A stretch of 64,000 nt of DNA from Mucilaginibacter sp. KACC 22063 (GTDB lineage: Bacteria > Bacteroidota > Bacteroidia > Sphingobacteriales > Sphingobacteriaceae): contig NZ_CP117877.1 of NCBI RefSeq assembly GCF_028736115.1, positions 4,745,149 through 4,809,148 of the forward strand. The letters are read 5' to 3'. A program made the position numbers and the translations under genes. Each line of letters begins with the position of its first letter. Positions within the stretch are counted from its first letter, which is position 1. The notes beneath the pieces were generated by a model. That model saw nothing but the letters and a program-made list of their open reading frames with translations, did no database searches and was not told where the DNA came from. Positions 34,495 through 42,172 of the stretch are shown piece after piece.

Positions 34495-35361
34495 TTATCT
34501 TACAATTAAGGTTTCGGATGATAGCGTGGTTTGGTGCTGGCCGTGTAATTCGAGCAGTAACTGGCCGATTTCTTCTGCTGAGAAATTACAGAACCAGCGG
34601 TCGGCACGTTCCTGTATGCTTGGCAATCCTTTGCCGCGCATAGTATCGGCAATTACTACGTTCACCTTTCCGGTTTCAAATGGGTAAGCCGAAAAAGCAT
34701 CATGCAACGCATTAAAACTGTGCCCGTCTATCCGTTTAACGGCAGCACCGAATGCTTTAAACTTGTCAGCAAGCGGTTCAAGTGGAATCAGTTCTTCCGT
34801 GCGGATATTGGCCTGAAACTGGTTACGGTCAACCACAAAAATCAGATTGTCCAGTTTGTAGGCATTGGCTACCAGCATCGCCTCCCAGCAAGTACCTTCG
34901 TTAAGTTCGCCGTCGCCCAAAATGCAAACTACTTTATTCTGGTCGCCGCGGATCTTAATATCCATAGCTACCCCAATAGCCACTGATGGCAAATGTCCTA
35001 ATGAGCCAGAGTGAAACTCCACTCCCGGAATACGGGTGTTAGGGTGCCAGTAGATATAATCATCAAGCGACAGGTGTTTTTGCAACCTTTCCTTTTCCAA
35101 TAATCCTAACTCGGCCAGCGTACCGTAAAGCGCAGGTACATCGTGCCCTTTAGACAGGAACAGGTAATCGCGGTCGGCATCGTACAAATTATCGTGCGAT
35201 ATATTCAAAAAGTTAGTATACAGGTATACAATAAGGTCAACGGCTGATAAGGATGCGCCGATGAAACAGCCCCCATCGGTAGACATGCGGATAATATGTT
35301 CGCGCACCTTGAGTGCAATTTCCTGCAGCTGTTGCTCGGTATAGTTGTTATTGTACGACAT
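34495..35361 (-). CDS. Transketolase, N-terminal (thiamine-diphosphate binding) subunit
   Basis: A 288-residue protein with the ThDP motif GDGELNEGTCWEAMLVA ending in VVDRNQFQ, and GLPSIQERADRWF. It is the pyrophosphate-binding half that pairs with the C half. The histidines expected in the active site (SKGHDVPALY, FHSGSLGH) are visible. Co-location with NeuB-like, SDR and aminotransferase genes suggests use in making a special sugar, not the pentose phosphate pathway. Confidence 0.94.
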   Translation of the reverse strand: MSYNNNYTEQQLQEIALKVREHIIRMSTDGGCFIGASLSAVDLIVYLYTNFLNISHDNLYDADRDYLFLSKGHDVPALYGTLAELGLLEKERLQKHLSLDDYIYWHPNTRIPGVEFHSGSLGHLPSVAIGVAMDIKIRGDQNKVVCILGDGELNEGTCWEAMLVANAYKLDNLIFVVDRNQFQANIRTEELIPLEPLADKFKAFGAAVKRIDGHSFNALHDAFSAYPFETGKVNVVIADTMRGKGLPSIQERADRWFCNFSAEEIGQLLLELHGQHQTTLSSETLIVR

Positions 35362-35363
35362 TT

Positions 35364-36188
35364 TCAGGTAGTAATTAATTGTGATGGCGACTGACGGGTT
35401 TGGTCGGGATTAACCGTTTTTAATTCATCAAGGTGATGGCGGTACCAGTTAACACCGGCATATTGAGCGTTGATCTGGTATATCTCAGGCTGTTTCTCCA
35501 GCAATGCCAGGATGTCATCGCAGGAGAAACCGTCATTTTTGCGATAAAGCTCTTCGTAAACCCGTTTAATAAAAAGGTAATCTTCAGGGTAATCAATGGT
35601 AAAGCGGTGCGCCATCGAATAGTCTAAGCCGGTACCCCATGTCACATTGCCTATTCGGAACAAATCGGGGTTTTCCCAGATATATGGTGTGGTATGTTCT
35701 AACTCGAGCGGGCGGCTTGCATTTTGCCAGGTACGTTCAAGGCATTGCATGGTCATTACCTCCACATCGTTGCCATCCGGCCATGTTGCCGGGTGCAGGT
35801 TGCTTACAAAATCATACTTACCCTTATTGGCAAAGAAATAGTCGAGCACCTCATCTATAATTGCAGGGTCAATCAAAGGGCAGTCAGATGGTATCTTAAG
35901 TACTACATTGGCATTATGCAGTTTAGCAGCCTGGTAATGGCGGTCAAGCAGGTTAGTAAGGTTGCCCCTGTAACATGCTATCTTTAAGTCATTAGCTTCC
36001 TTTGCAATTACATCGTCGTCTCTTTCTTCTGAAGTTGCCACAACAATTATGGCATGATGGCGCATCTTGCTTAAGCGCTCAAGCATCCGTGCCAGCATAC
36101 TTTTACCTAACACCGGCATCATTACTTTACCTGGCAAACGGCTCGACGACATTCGCGCCTGTACCACTATAAGCACCTTATCCTTCAT
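35364..36188 (-). CDS. SpsF-like cytidylyltransferase/glycosyltransferase family protein
   Basis: A 274-residue nucleotidyltransferase fold protein. VQARMSSSRLPGKVMMPV is the CTP-binding signature of the SpsF/NeuA-type family, followed by IPSDCPLIDPAIIDEV with the metal-binding Asp. SpsF works with the NeuB-like SpsE in Bacillus spore coat glycan synthesis. Here it most likely makes the CMP-activated form of the operon's sugar acid. It starts 13 bp after the GT-like gene. Confidence 0.9.
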   Translation of the reverse strand: MKDKVLIVVQARMSSSRLPGKVMMPVLGKSMLARMLERLSKMRHHAIIVVATSEERDDDVIAKEANDLKIACYRGNLTNLLDRHYQAAKLHNANVVLKIPSDCPLIDPAIIDEVLDYFFANKGKYDFVSNLHPATWPDGNDVEVMTMQCLERTWQNASRPLELEHTTPYIWENPDLFRIGNVTWGTGLDYSMAHRFTIDYPEDYLFIKRVYEELYRKNDGFSCDDILALLEKQPEIYQINAQYAGVNWYRHHLDELKTVNPDQTRQSPSQLITT

Positions 36189-36201
36189 ATACCCCTCTGA
36201 G

Positions 36202-37248
36202 TTAAGCCAATATTAATTCGGTATATTCCTGCTCCCACTGCTTTAATACGCGTTGCGGGTCAAAAGCAGCTTTATCGCCGGTATGGTTTAAAAATGCCCG
36301 GCAGATCATAGCAATGTTCATGGCTGATGCACCACCATTTTGCAATGGTGCCAGTTCGTAAAGTTTATCGGTATCAAACCACGAGTGTACCTTTTTACCA
36401 AGTGCAATGCCGGTGTAAACCACTGTTGAATATTGCGTGATGAGTTCGCAGCAGTTGGCGATCATCTCGTTGGTATTTCCCTTGTGATAGATTAGTGTAT
36501 CAGCAGGGGCATATTTCCTAATCTCTTTTTCGGCACGGCTATAATTTTCATTCGGATGCAGCTTAAATAGCAACTGGCGCCCGTTTGCAATTTTTACTGC
36601 CTGCTTAATAAAAGCAACGCGATTTTCGTAACGGTAGGTTTCGCGCATATCTGTAGTAGCCACCATTACATAACCCCGGTGCAGAAACGCATTTACACGG
36701 AAACGCTCCAGGTCATCATAGTTGGGCATACCCGTAACTACAATTTTTTTATCGGTTGTGCCATTTGCAGCAAAATATTTGCGATAGCCTTCAGACGCAG
36801 CACAATACACATCGCACACATCAGAAGAGCCATTGAGCGAGGTATTACCACATAAAGACGGGTTAAGCTTTAAAGCCTTAACAATGTGGGTCATTAACGT
36901 AAAGCGGTCTGTCATCCCCTCCTGCACCCAGATGGTCTTTACTTTACGCATCCTTGCCGGAACAACCATATCAGAACAATACACCACCAGGTCATATTTA
37001 TTTAACCTTGCGCCATAATCTATTTGTAGGCCATGATTTTTAAGGTATTCTTCCGACTGGTTTCTGAAATATTTGGAAAGGATAGTTGTATTTAAAAGCG
37101 AGGTGTGGTTAAGAAGGAAGTTAATAACAGGGGCATCGGTAAAAATCTGGCTGAACCAACAATCATATTCGGGCAGATTACCGGCTATCTGATGCATTTG
37201 CAGGGTTTGGTTCATTGAACCGGTTATAAACAGGATCTTCTGCATCAA
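36202..37248 (-). CDS. GT-B-like putative glycosyltransferase
   Basis: A 348-residue cytoplasmic protein without a recognised signal. The second half has LLFKLHPNENYSRAEKEI and ELITQYSTVVYTGIALGKKVHS, a pattern shared by GT-B enzymes such as capsule sialyltransferases and CDP-glycerol glycerophosphotransferases, where the His-Pro and Ser-Thr motifs bind the nucleotide. It is first in the nine-gene operon and could transfer the CMP-activated sugar. Assignment to a CAZy family is not possible by eye. Confidence 0.65.
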   Translation of the reverse strand: MMQKILFITGSMNQTLQMHQIAGNLPEYDCWFSQIFTDAPVINFLLNHTSLLNTTILSKYFRNQSEEYLKNHGLQIDYGARLNKYDLVVYCSDMVVPARMRKVKTIWVQEGMTDRFTLMTHIVKALKLNPSLCGNTSLNGSSDVCDVYCAASEGYRKYFAANGTTDKKIVVTGMPNYDDLERFRVNAFLHRGYVMVATTDMRETYRYENRVAFIKQAVKIANGRQLLFKLHPNENYSRAEKEIRKYAPADTLIYHKGNTNEMIANCCELITQYSTVVYTGIALGKKVHSWFDTDKLYELAPLQNGGASAMNIAMICRAFLNHTGDKAAFDPQRVLKQWEQEYTELILA

Positions 37249-37377
37249 TACTTAATTATTAAGCATTTCGCCCGTTACCGTTTTAAGGTTTCAGGAAAAA
37301 CTAAAATTCATATTGATTAAAGGTAGAGGGGTAACTTGTAGATAATAAGAAGTTAATATTATTAAATTATTAAGCAC

Positions 37378-38238
37378 TTATAAGCCCGCAGTAACCGGCT
37401 TTTCGCTTAACGACTGGGTTTTCCGGTCATACAAAAGGTAGTTTTTCAGTTCTACCAGTTTATCGGTATTAATAAGGTCGACGCCGCAATCAAGCAGTTG
37501 CTGCCACACACCTTTATTTTCAGGCGATGCCCAAAGGCGCACTTTCTTACCAAACTTATGTGCCATGCCAACAAATGCGCAAAGCTTTTGGCGCTCTGTA
37601 TCAGGCATTATGCCCTGTCCATCCCATTTTACTAATTTTGAAAAGCGGCAGCTGGCCGTACGGTACATGGCAGCGGAAACAGTATCCTGCGATGGACGCA
37701 TCAGGTTATCATCTAAAAATGCCAGCCTTGTTTTCTGGGTAGCCATTATATGGTAGGGCTTATGCCCGGTTATTACTACGGTTATTTTTCGCTGTATAAA
37801 TTTACCATCCTCATAAGAAGATAATAAGTGGCTATACCTATTTAATAATTGCTCAAGTGCTATGTAGGTGCTTTCTGCATCCGACTTAATGTCGATCATC
37901 AGCATAACAGGATACTCGGGGCAGTTAAGCTTACTGTTATTACCATTTACACAATCGGCCAGTGGTTTTAAATAAAGGTCTTCCAGGTATTTGTGGCGGC
38001 GAAGTATAGGCAGCACATGCGCTACAATCAGCTTATTGCCCCGCAAGTAAACATCTGCCTCAACTTGCGTATAGCCGTTATCCAGCGCATCATACAAGGG
38101 GCGTTTGTGCCAGTAGTCATTATGGGCGAATGCATTTTTTAAGGAAACCGTTTGAGGATACGCTGCTTTGCCGAAGAACATCAGCCAGAAAATAAGGAAT
38201 AATTTAAGGTGCTTATGGCAATCACTTGCTTTGTGCAT
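37378..38238 (-). CDS. Exported GDPD/PI-PLC-like phosphodiesterase
   Basis: A 286-residue protein with a signal peptide (about 1-29). The TIM-barrel phosphodiesterase motifs are AFAHNDYWHKRPLYDAL (catalytic His), TQVEADVYLRGNKLIVAH (metal Glu and Asp, second His) and LMIDIKSDAEST. Related proteins split glycerophosphodiesters or phosphoinositides in the envelope. It reads away from the PAP2 phosphatase gene and shares a 263-bp gap with it. Confidence 0.88.
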   Translation of the reverse strand: MHKASDCHKHLKLFLIFWLMFFGKAAYPQTVSLKNAFAHNDYWHKRPLYDALDNGYTQVEADVYLRGNKLIVAHVLPILRRHKYLEDLYLKPLADCVNGNNSKLNCPEYPVMLMIDIKSDAESTYIALEQLLNRYSHLLSSYEDGKFIQRKITVVITGHKPYHIMATQKTRLAFLDDNLMRPSQDTVSAAMYRTASCRFSKLVKWDGQGIMPDTERQKLCAFVGMAHKFGKKVRLWASPENKGVWQQLLDCGVDLINTDKLVELKNYLLYDRKTQSLSEKPVTAGL

Positions 38239-38289
38239 CGATAATTTATTTTACGATGCAAAGCTATCCCAGCCATATTGCCTGACTAT

Positions 38290-38325
38290 TAGGCTATTAT
38301 TAACAAATTACTTTTCAATGACAGT
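38290..38325 (+). repeat. Direct repeat copy 1 flanking the PAP2 gene
   Basis: This 36-bp stretch (TAGGCTATTATTAAC..., ending AATGACAGT) matches 39594-39630 at 33 of 37 aligned positions with one gap. It lies between the divergent GDPD-like and PAP2 genes. Confidence 0.8.
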
Positions 38326-38501
38326 TAAAAAATTCGACATAGAATTAAGTGCCTTATATTATAGCGATTGTGTTTTTAAAGGAAATTTTAATAAATTAAC
38401 TGCAAGTTTGGAAAAGGGTTGATAGGTTTATACATCGGGCTTATCTCAAACCCGGGAAATACCCGACTTTTATGCTAATTTCGAGACACATACTACACTT
38501 G

Positions 38502-39512
38502 ATGGCTGTATTAATAAAAAATGCCGTCATTCTTTTTTTTCTTATTTTTATATCTTTTGTATGTGCGGCGCAAAACCGCGATTCGCTTAAATCTGTAACC
38601 GTAGATAGTACCCGCGCAATATTTGATACTACACTTGTTAAAGACGGACATTTGCAGACCGCCGGAAAAGCATTAAAAACTACGGTACTGGGTGTACCGG
38701 GCGATTTTGTACAAATGGGAAAGGCAGTGACCAGAGACTGGCGGGTAACAGCTGCTTGTGTTGGGGGCATTTCCTTATTGATACTTGCCGATAAACCGGT
38801 AACACAGTGGTATCAAGATCATGTAGAAACTACCGTTAAATATAAATTACCAAGTCTTCCTGGAGAAGGAAGCAGCCGGTTTTTCTACGGTAATGATGCT
38901 TACTTGAATTATGCTGTTTTAGGTTTGTATGGAGGATCGCTGGCCGCCAATTATAAGACAGGGCAAATGGCCGCATTAAACTCAATGAAAGCGCTGGCCT
39001 ATTCTTATTTAATTTCGCAGGTAACTTTGAAGTCAATATTTGCAAGGAACAGGCCAGATCCCACCTTAAGAGACGGAATACCAGCAAAAAGAGGATATAC
39101 AAATGATCCATACGATTTTTTTAACTTTCATCGTATCAGATTTAACGCCAGTGGAAATATAAGAGGCATGTCTTTTCCATCTATGCATGCTACAGCCTAC
39201 TTTGCAGTAGCAAAGGTAATGGCGATGGAGTTTCATAATTACTGGATACCATACGGTGCAGTAGCCTTTATTTTCTTTGCCGATGTAGATGCGCATCAAC
39301 ACTGGGTAGGTGATATGGTGGCAGGTGGCTTATTAGGAACTGTAATAGGCCAGGGTATTGTAATGAGCTCCCGTTTGTTTGAAAAGAGAGCAGCAGAAAA
39401 GAAAAGACCCGGAGAAAACGAAATAAAGCGTCATAAACCAGCTTTCAGTTATCAAATATTACCCGCTATATCACGCAGCATGACAGGGGTTACCTTATTT
39501 GTTTCATTATAG
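38502..39512 (+). CDS. PAP2 family phosphatase
   Basis: A 336-residue exported or membrane-bound acid phosphatase-like protein. A signal or anchor helix lies at about 5-22, and the three PAP2 motifs are KSIFARNRP, SFPSMHATAYF (PSMH for PSGH) and DAHQHWVGDMVAGG with catalytic His and Asp. Family members hydrolyse lipid phosphates such as phosphatidic acid or undecaprenyl pyrophosphate. Start chosen at 38502; an ATG at 38472 lies beside a -7-like TAATTTCG and is less likely. Flanked by direct repeats. Confidence 0.92.
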   Translation: MAVLIKNAVILFFLIFISFVCAAQNRDSLKSVTVDSTRAIFDTTLVKDGHLQTAGKALKTTVLGVPGDFVQMGKAVTRDWRVTAACVGGISLLILADKPVTQWYQDHVETTVKYKLPSLPGEGSSRFFYGNDAYLNYAVLGLYGGSLAANYKTGQMAALNSMKALAYSYLISQVTLKSIFARNRPDPTLRDGIPAKRGYTNDPYDFFNFHRIRFNASGNIRGMSFPSMHATAYFAVAKVMAMEFHNYWIPYGAVAFIFFADVDAHQHWVGDMVAGGLLGTVIGQGIVMSSRLFEKRAAEKKRPGENEIKRHKPAFSYQILPAISRSMTGVTLFVSL

Positions 39513-39593
39513 TTAATGTAACTAAGCTCTCTTTTAAATAGGAATTGGTAACATTCCCTAAATGATTTAAATGCGTCTCTTTTGTTTGACAAA

Positions 39594-39630
39594 TAGGATA
39601 TTATTAACAATTTACTTTTTTAATGACAGT
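39594..39630 (+). repeat. Direct repeat copy 2 flanking the PAP2 gene
   Basis: This 37-bp stretch (TAGGATATTATTAAC..., ending AATGACAGT) is the second copy, 1304 bp after the first, in the convergent gap after the PAP2 gene. Confidence 0.8.
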
Positions 39631-39646
39631 ATGAATATCGTAGTAT

Positions 39647-40249
39647 CTACAACCACCCCACTTTGATTTTCCATTCAATCATGCTCGCATTTCGTTTGGC
39701 TAAATTGTCTGGTGGTAACTGATGCTCTTCTTTTACCCGTTGATTAATCAAAGCTGTTTGTTTCTCTAAGGTGTTAAGGCCAATAGCTGATCTCCTTAGA
39801 TTTACATCGTTTAAATCATCATATAAATTTGGAACTAGTTTACCGCTTTCATCCCAATCAAACTGTGTTCCGTATTTTTGGGGCTCCCCGCTCAAAACCG
39901 CTATGCGGTCTGTTAAATATGCTAATGATTTTTTATCCGCCAGATTTTCTTTTACAGCAAGCTCCAAAAGATTTTTGCATTTCCTCATAAATGATGGCTG
40001 GCTTATAGAATGCTGAATTACTAACCATGCAGCCTCACAAGCTTCTTTACCTACTTTGGCCACTGTTGGATAACCTATATCATTGATGATCTCATCCAGA
40101 ATCTCGGCATTTTTATTATGCAAATCTTCCATTTCAGGGTCATAGCCTTCCGATAGTCTGCCTTGTTCGATAAGCTCATCTCTGAGTTTTAAATCTTCAT
40201 CCCGAAGAGCACATATCTTCTTTGCAATTTCAACATTCATTTTTAACAA
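39647..40249 (-). CDS. DUF6624-like protein
   Basis: A 200-residue soluble protein. IGYPTVAKVGKEACEAAWLVIQH, then SFMRKC, LAYLTDRIAV and EPQKYGTQF match the DUF6624 pattern as I know it. No function is known. Two start codons (Met1, Met4) are possible. It is 23 bp after the RidA-like gene on the same strand and may be co-transcribed with it. Confidence 0.78.
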   Translation of the reverse strand: MLKMNVEIAKKICALRDEDLKLRDELIEQGRLSEGYDPEMEDLHNKNAEILDEIINDIGYPTVAKVGKEACEAAWLVIQHSISQPSFMRKCKNLLELAVKENLADKKSLAYLTDRIAVLSGEPQKYGTQFDWDESGKLVPNLYDDLNDVNLRRSAIGLNTLEKQTALINQRVKEEHQLPPDNLAKRNASMIEWKIKVGWL

Positions 40250-40272
40250 TACTTGTGCATTAAGTATAAAAG

Positions 40273-40752
40273 CTAAAATTGTACGATAAAGTCTACTTCT
40301 AACTTTGCATCCTTTTCATATAACCTATCAATTTGCACCCAGGTTGCGGCTGGAAAATCCCCTTTGTAGAATATTTTTCTGGGCTCATTACATTTTTTCA
40401 TAAGCTCAATATCAGTTGTATATAACGTTTCTTTCACAACCTGGCTTGGAGAAGCACCGAATGCATCTAAACATTTTTTCAACTCTTTGTAAAGTCTATT
40501 CACCCCAGCTATACTAATTTGACTGGTTGTAACACCTGACACATACATAGTATTGTCGACCTTTACAACCTGAGCATATCCGGCATCAGAATTTTGCTTT
40601 TCCTTATTTCCCCAGTGCCATTTTTGTTTGTTGCTCGGCGACTTTCCATTTATTAATCCAGTTTCTACTGACTTATTATCATTACAGTCATAAACTATCG
40701 TCAATAACGGCCCCGCAAGCATAACCCAAAAAATGTATTTCTTTATTCTCAT
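40273..40752 (-). CDS. RidA family protein with N-terminal hydrophobic segment
   Basis: A 159-residue protein. From about residue 55 it is a YjgF/RidA domain (AQVVKVDNTMYVSGVTTSQ, CLDAFGASPSQVVKETLYTTDI, AATWVQIDRLYEKDAKLEVDF). The RidA active-site Arg (usually in the RxxxxV region near R105) is hard to place; VQIDRL keeps an Arg-like Asp-Arg pair. A hydrophobic N-terminus with Cys near residue 23 suggests export, unusual for this cytosolic deaminase family. Confidence 0.85.
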   Translation of the reverse strand: MRIKKYIFWVMLAGPLLTIVYDCNDNKSVETGLINGKSPSNKQKWHWGNKEKQNSDAGYAQVVKVDNTMYVSGVTTSQISIAGVNRLYKELKKCLDAFGASPSQVVKETLYTTDIELMKKCNEPRKIFYKGDFPAATWVQIDRLYEKDAKLEVDFIVQF

Positions 40753-40855
40753 TTATAAATTTGATTTTAAATAGCACCGGGTTTTATTTAAGTAGAAGAG
40801 TAATACTACTTACAAAGGGTATTGAAAACTAAGAGATTTAATTTACTAAAAAAAG

Positions 40856-40929
40856 TCGGGATGGCAGGATTTGAACCTACGACCTCCAGCACCCCATGCT
40901 GGCGCGATACCGGGCTACGCTACATCCCG
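40856..40929 (-). tRNA. tRNA-Pro (anticodon GGG)
   Basis: Read on the minus strand, the acceptor stem CGGGATG pairs with CATCCCG, the D-arm is GTAGCGTAGCCCGGT-like, the anticodon stem CCAGC/GCTGG frames the loop ATGGGGT (anticodon GGG), and the T-arm contains GGTTCAAATCC. Discriminator A; no encoded CCA. Confidence 0.97.
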
Positions 40930-41114
40930 AAGAGTGGCAAATATATTATACTCCTGCTATTTCATCAACATCTGCAACAAAATACCTTTTACCTTTCTTA
41001 AACATCTCGTTAACATATCACAGCCAAGCATTAAGCTTTTGTTAAGCTTTCTCCTAATCATTTTCCAACTGGTTAAAAAGCTTCACCTTTGTTCACATCG
41101 GGTTAACTACATAA

Positions 41115-41489
41115 ATGCTTTTACGGAATACGGCCATCAAAATATTACTGTTGCTGCTCAGCATTTTTTTGCTGGTGGCAAGCCCCGTAATTTCAGGTTT
41201 TAACGCTAATACCCGGCATGATCATGTCACCTATATCGGCCATAAGCATAATGTCAGCCATGCGCATACTCACATTAACACCTGGAACATTATTTCGCAC
41301 AGGCAGCTGATCACTCCTCCGCCTGTTATAAAAATAAAAAACTTAGTGCTTATCGCCATTGCATTAGGCTTTTTATGCTTCGTTTTAAATTTCAGGCTAT
41401 CAAAAGCAAGGGTATGGCTAAGCAAAAACACTACATACGCCTTTATTAATTACCGGCTTTACCTATTTAAAAGTGTCCTGCTCATCTGA
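41115..41489 (+). CDS. Small membrane protein with His-rich loop
   Basis: A 124-residue protein with a signal-like or membrane helix at about 8-28, a His-rich stretch (HDHVTYIGHKHNVSHAHTH, about 35-53), and a second helix at about 75-95. The His pattern could bind divalent metal. It lies before the MarR-type regulator and the TonB receptor and may belong to their regulon. No family is recognised. Confidence 0.6.
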   Translation: MLLRNTAIKILLLLLSIFLLVASPVISGFNANTRHDHVTYIGHKHNVSHAHTHINTWNIISHRQLITPPPVIKIKNLVLIAIALGFLCFVLNFRLSKARVWLSKNTTYAFINYRLYLFKSVLLI

Positions 41490-41498
41490 TTCTCCAAT

Positions 41499-41539
41499 CA
41501 ATAAATACCCATTTAATACCCCTTAAATCGTATTTATTG
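41499..41539. promoter_or_regulatory. Interrupted palindrome upstream of the marR-type gene
   Basis: CAATAAATAC (41499-41508) and GTATTTATTG (41530-41539) are exact inverted copies; inside them ATTTAA and TTAAAT are also inverted. No T run follows. Position fits an autoregulatory operator, 55 bp before the ATG at 41594. Confidence 0.45.
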
Positions 41540-41593
41540 TTTCATTCCGGGAAGGTTGTCATTCAATACAACTGCCCGGTTCAGTATCGTATC

Positions 41594-42037
41594 ATGAATT
41601 TCGGAGAAGAATTTAGTCTGCAGATTGTGCTGGCTAATAAAACATACCACCAGTACCTATATCAGTTTTTTGACCAGGCCGAAGCACATTACCATTACCA
41701 GATCATCCTGCTGTTAAGCCGCTACAAAAGTAAGCTCACCCAAAAAATGCTTTGCGACGAGTTAGGTATCGAGAAATCAAACATGGCCGCCATTATTGAT
41801 AACTTGGAAGAGAAAGGCTACGTAACCCGCGAGGTAAATTATAAAGACCGCCGGAGTAAGATAGTTCAGCTTACCCCAAAGGCCGACGAAATTTTAAACG
41901 AACTAAGCAGCGCTTTTGACCATTTCGAATCCAATGTTACGCACGAGATCAGCTGGCAGGAAATGTACAGCTGCATATCAGTACTAAAAAGGATCAACGA
42001 AAACCTTGTCAATTTTAATCAGAAGGCCTTAAACTAA
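41594..42037 (+). CDS. MarR family transcriptional regulator
   Basis: A 147-residue winged-helix regulator: LTQKMLCDELGIEKSNMAAIIDNLEEKGYVTREVNYKDRRSK is the recognition helix and wing, abbreviated here in pieces (KMLCDELGIEKSNM; NYKDRRSKIVQLT). The start ATG 41594 (MNFGEEFSL) is preferred over an upstream frame from 41537 because the family begins here. A 13-bp palindrome lies 86 bp after its stop, before the TonB receptor gene, so that gene is the likely target. Confidence 0.92.
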   Translation: MNFGEEFSLQIVLANKTYHQYLYQFFDQAEAHYHYQIILLLSRYKSKLTQKMLCDELGIEKSNMAAIIDNLEEKGYVTREVNYKDRRSKIVQLTPKADEILNELSSAFDHFESNVTHEISWQEMYSCISVLKRINENLVNFNQKALN

Positions 42038-42122
42038 TTAAGGCCTTCGATATTTGGTTAAATGGCATAACCATTGGTAACGCACAGTATAGAAACACTT
42101 GTTTTAATGTTAATGATAATTT

Positions 42123-42135
42123 ATCGTTAAACGAT
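42123..42135. promoter_or_regulatory. Likely MarR operator before the TonB receptor gene
   Basis: ATCGTT-A-AACGAT is a perfect 13-bp palindrome located where the -33 element would be, 11 bp before the -7 box TAATTTTG. Binding here would block RNA polymerase. Confidence 0.55.
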
Positions 42136-42146
42136 TTGAGGCAAAA

Positions 42147-42154
42147 TAATTTTG
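42147..42154 (+). promoter_or_regulatory. -7 box of the TonB receptor gene
   Basis: TAATTTTG matches TAnnTTTG. It overlaps a possible TTG start at 42152 and leaves the GTG at 42173 as the sensible start. Confidence 0.6.
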
Positions 42155-42172
42155 CCTTCAAAAAAACTTAGC

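Noticed and set aside
39647..40752. DUF6624 and RidA-like pair as a toxin-antitoxin module
   Set aside because: Sizes, order and domains do not fit any known module.
40871..41203. Open frame overlapping tRNA-Pro on the other strand
   Set aside because: It runs through the tRNA gene, so it cannot be a real protein.
42152..42154. TTG as TonB receptor start
   Set aside because: It lies inside the -7 promoter box; GTG 42173 gives a standard signal peptide.
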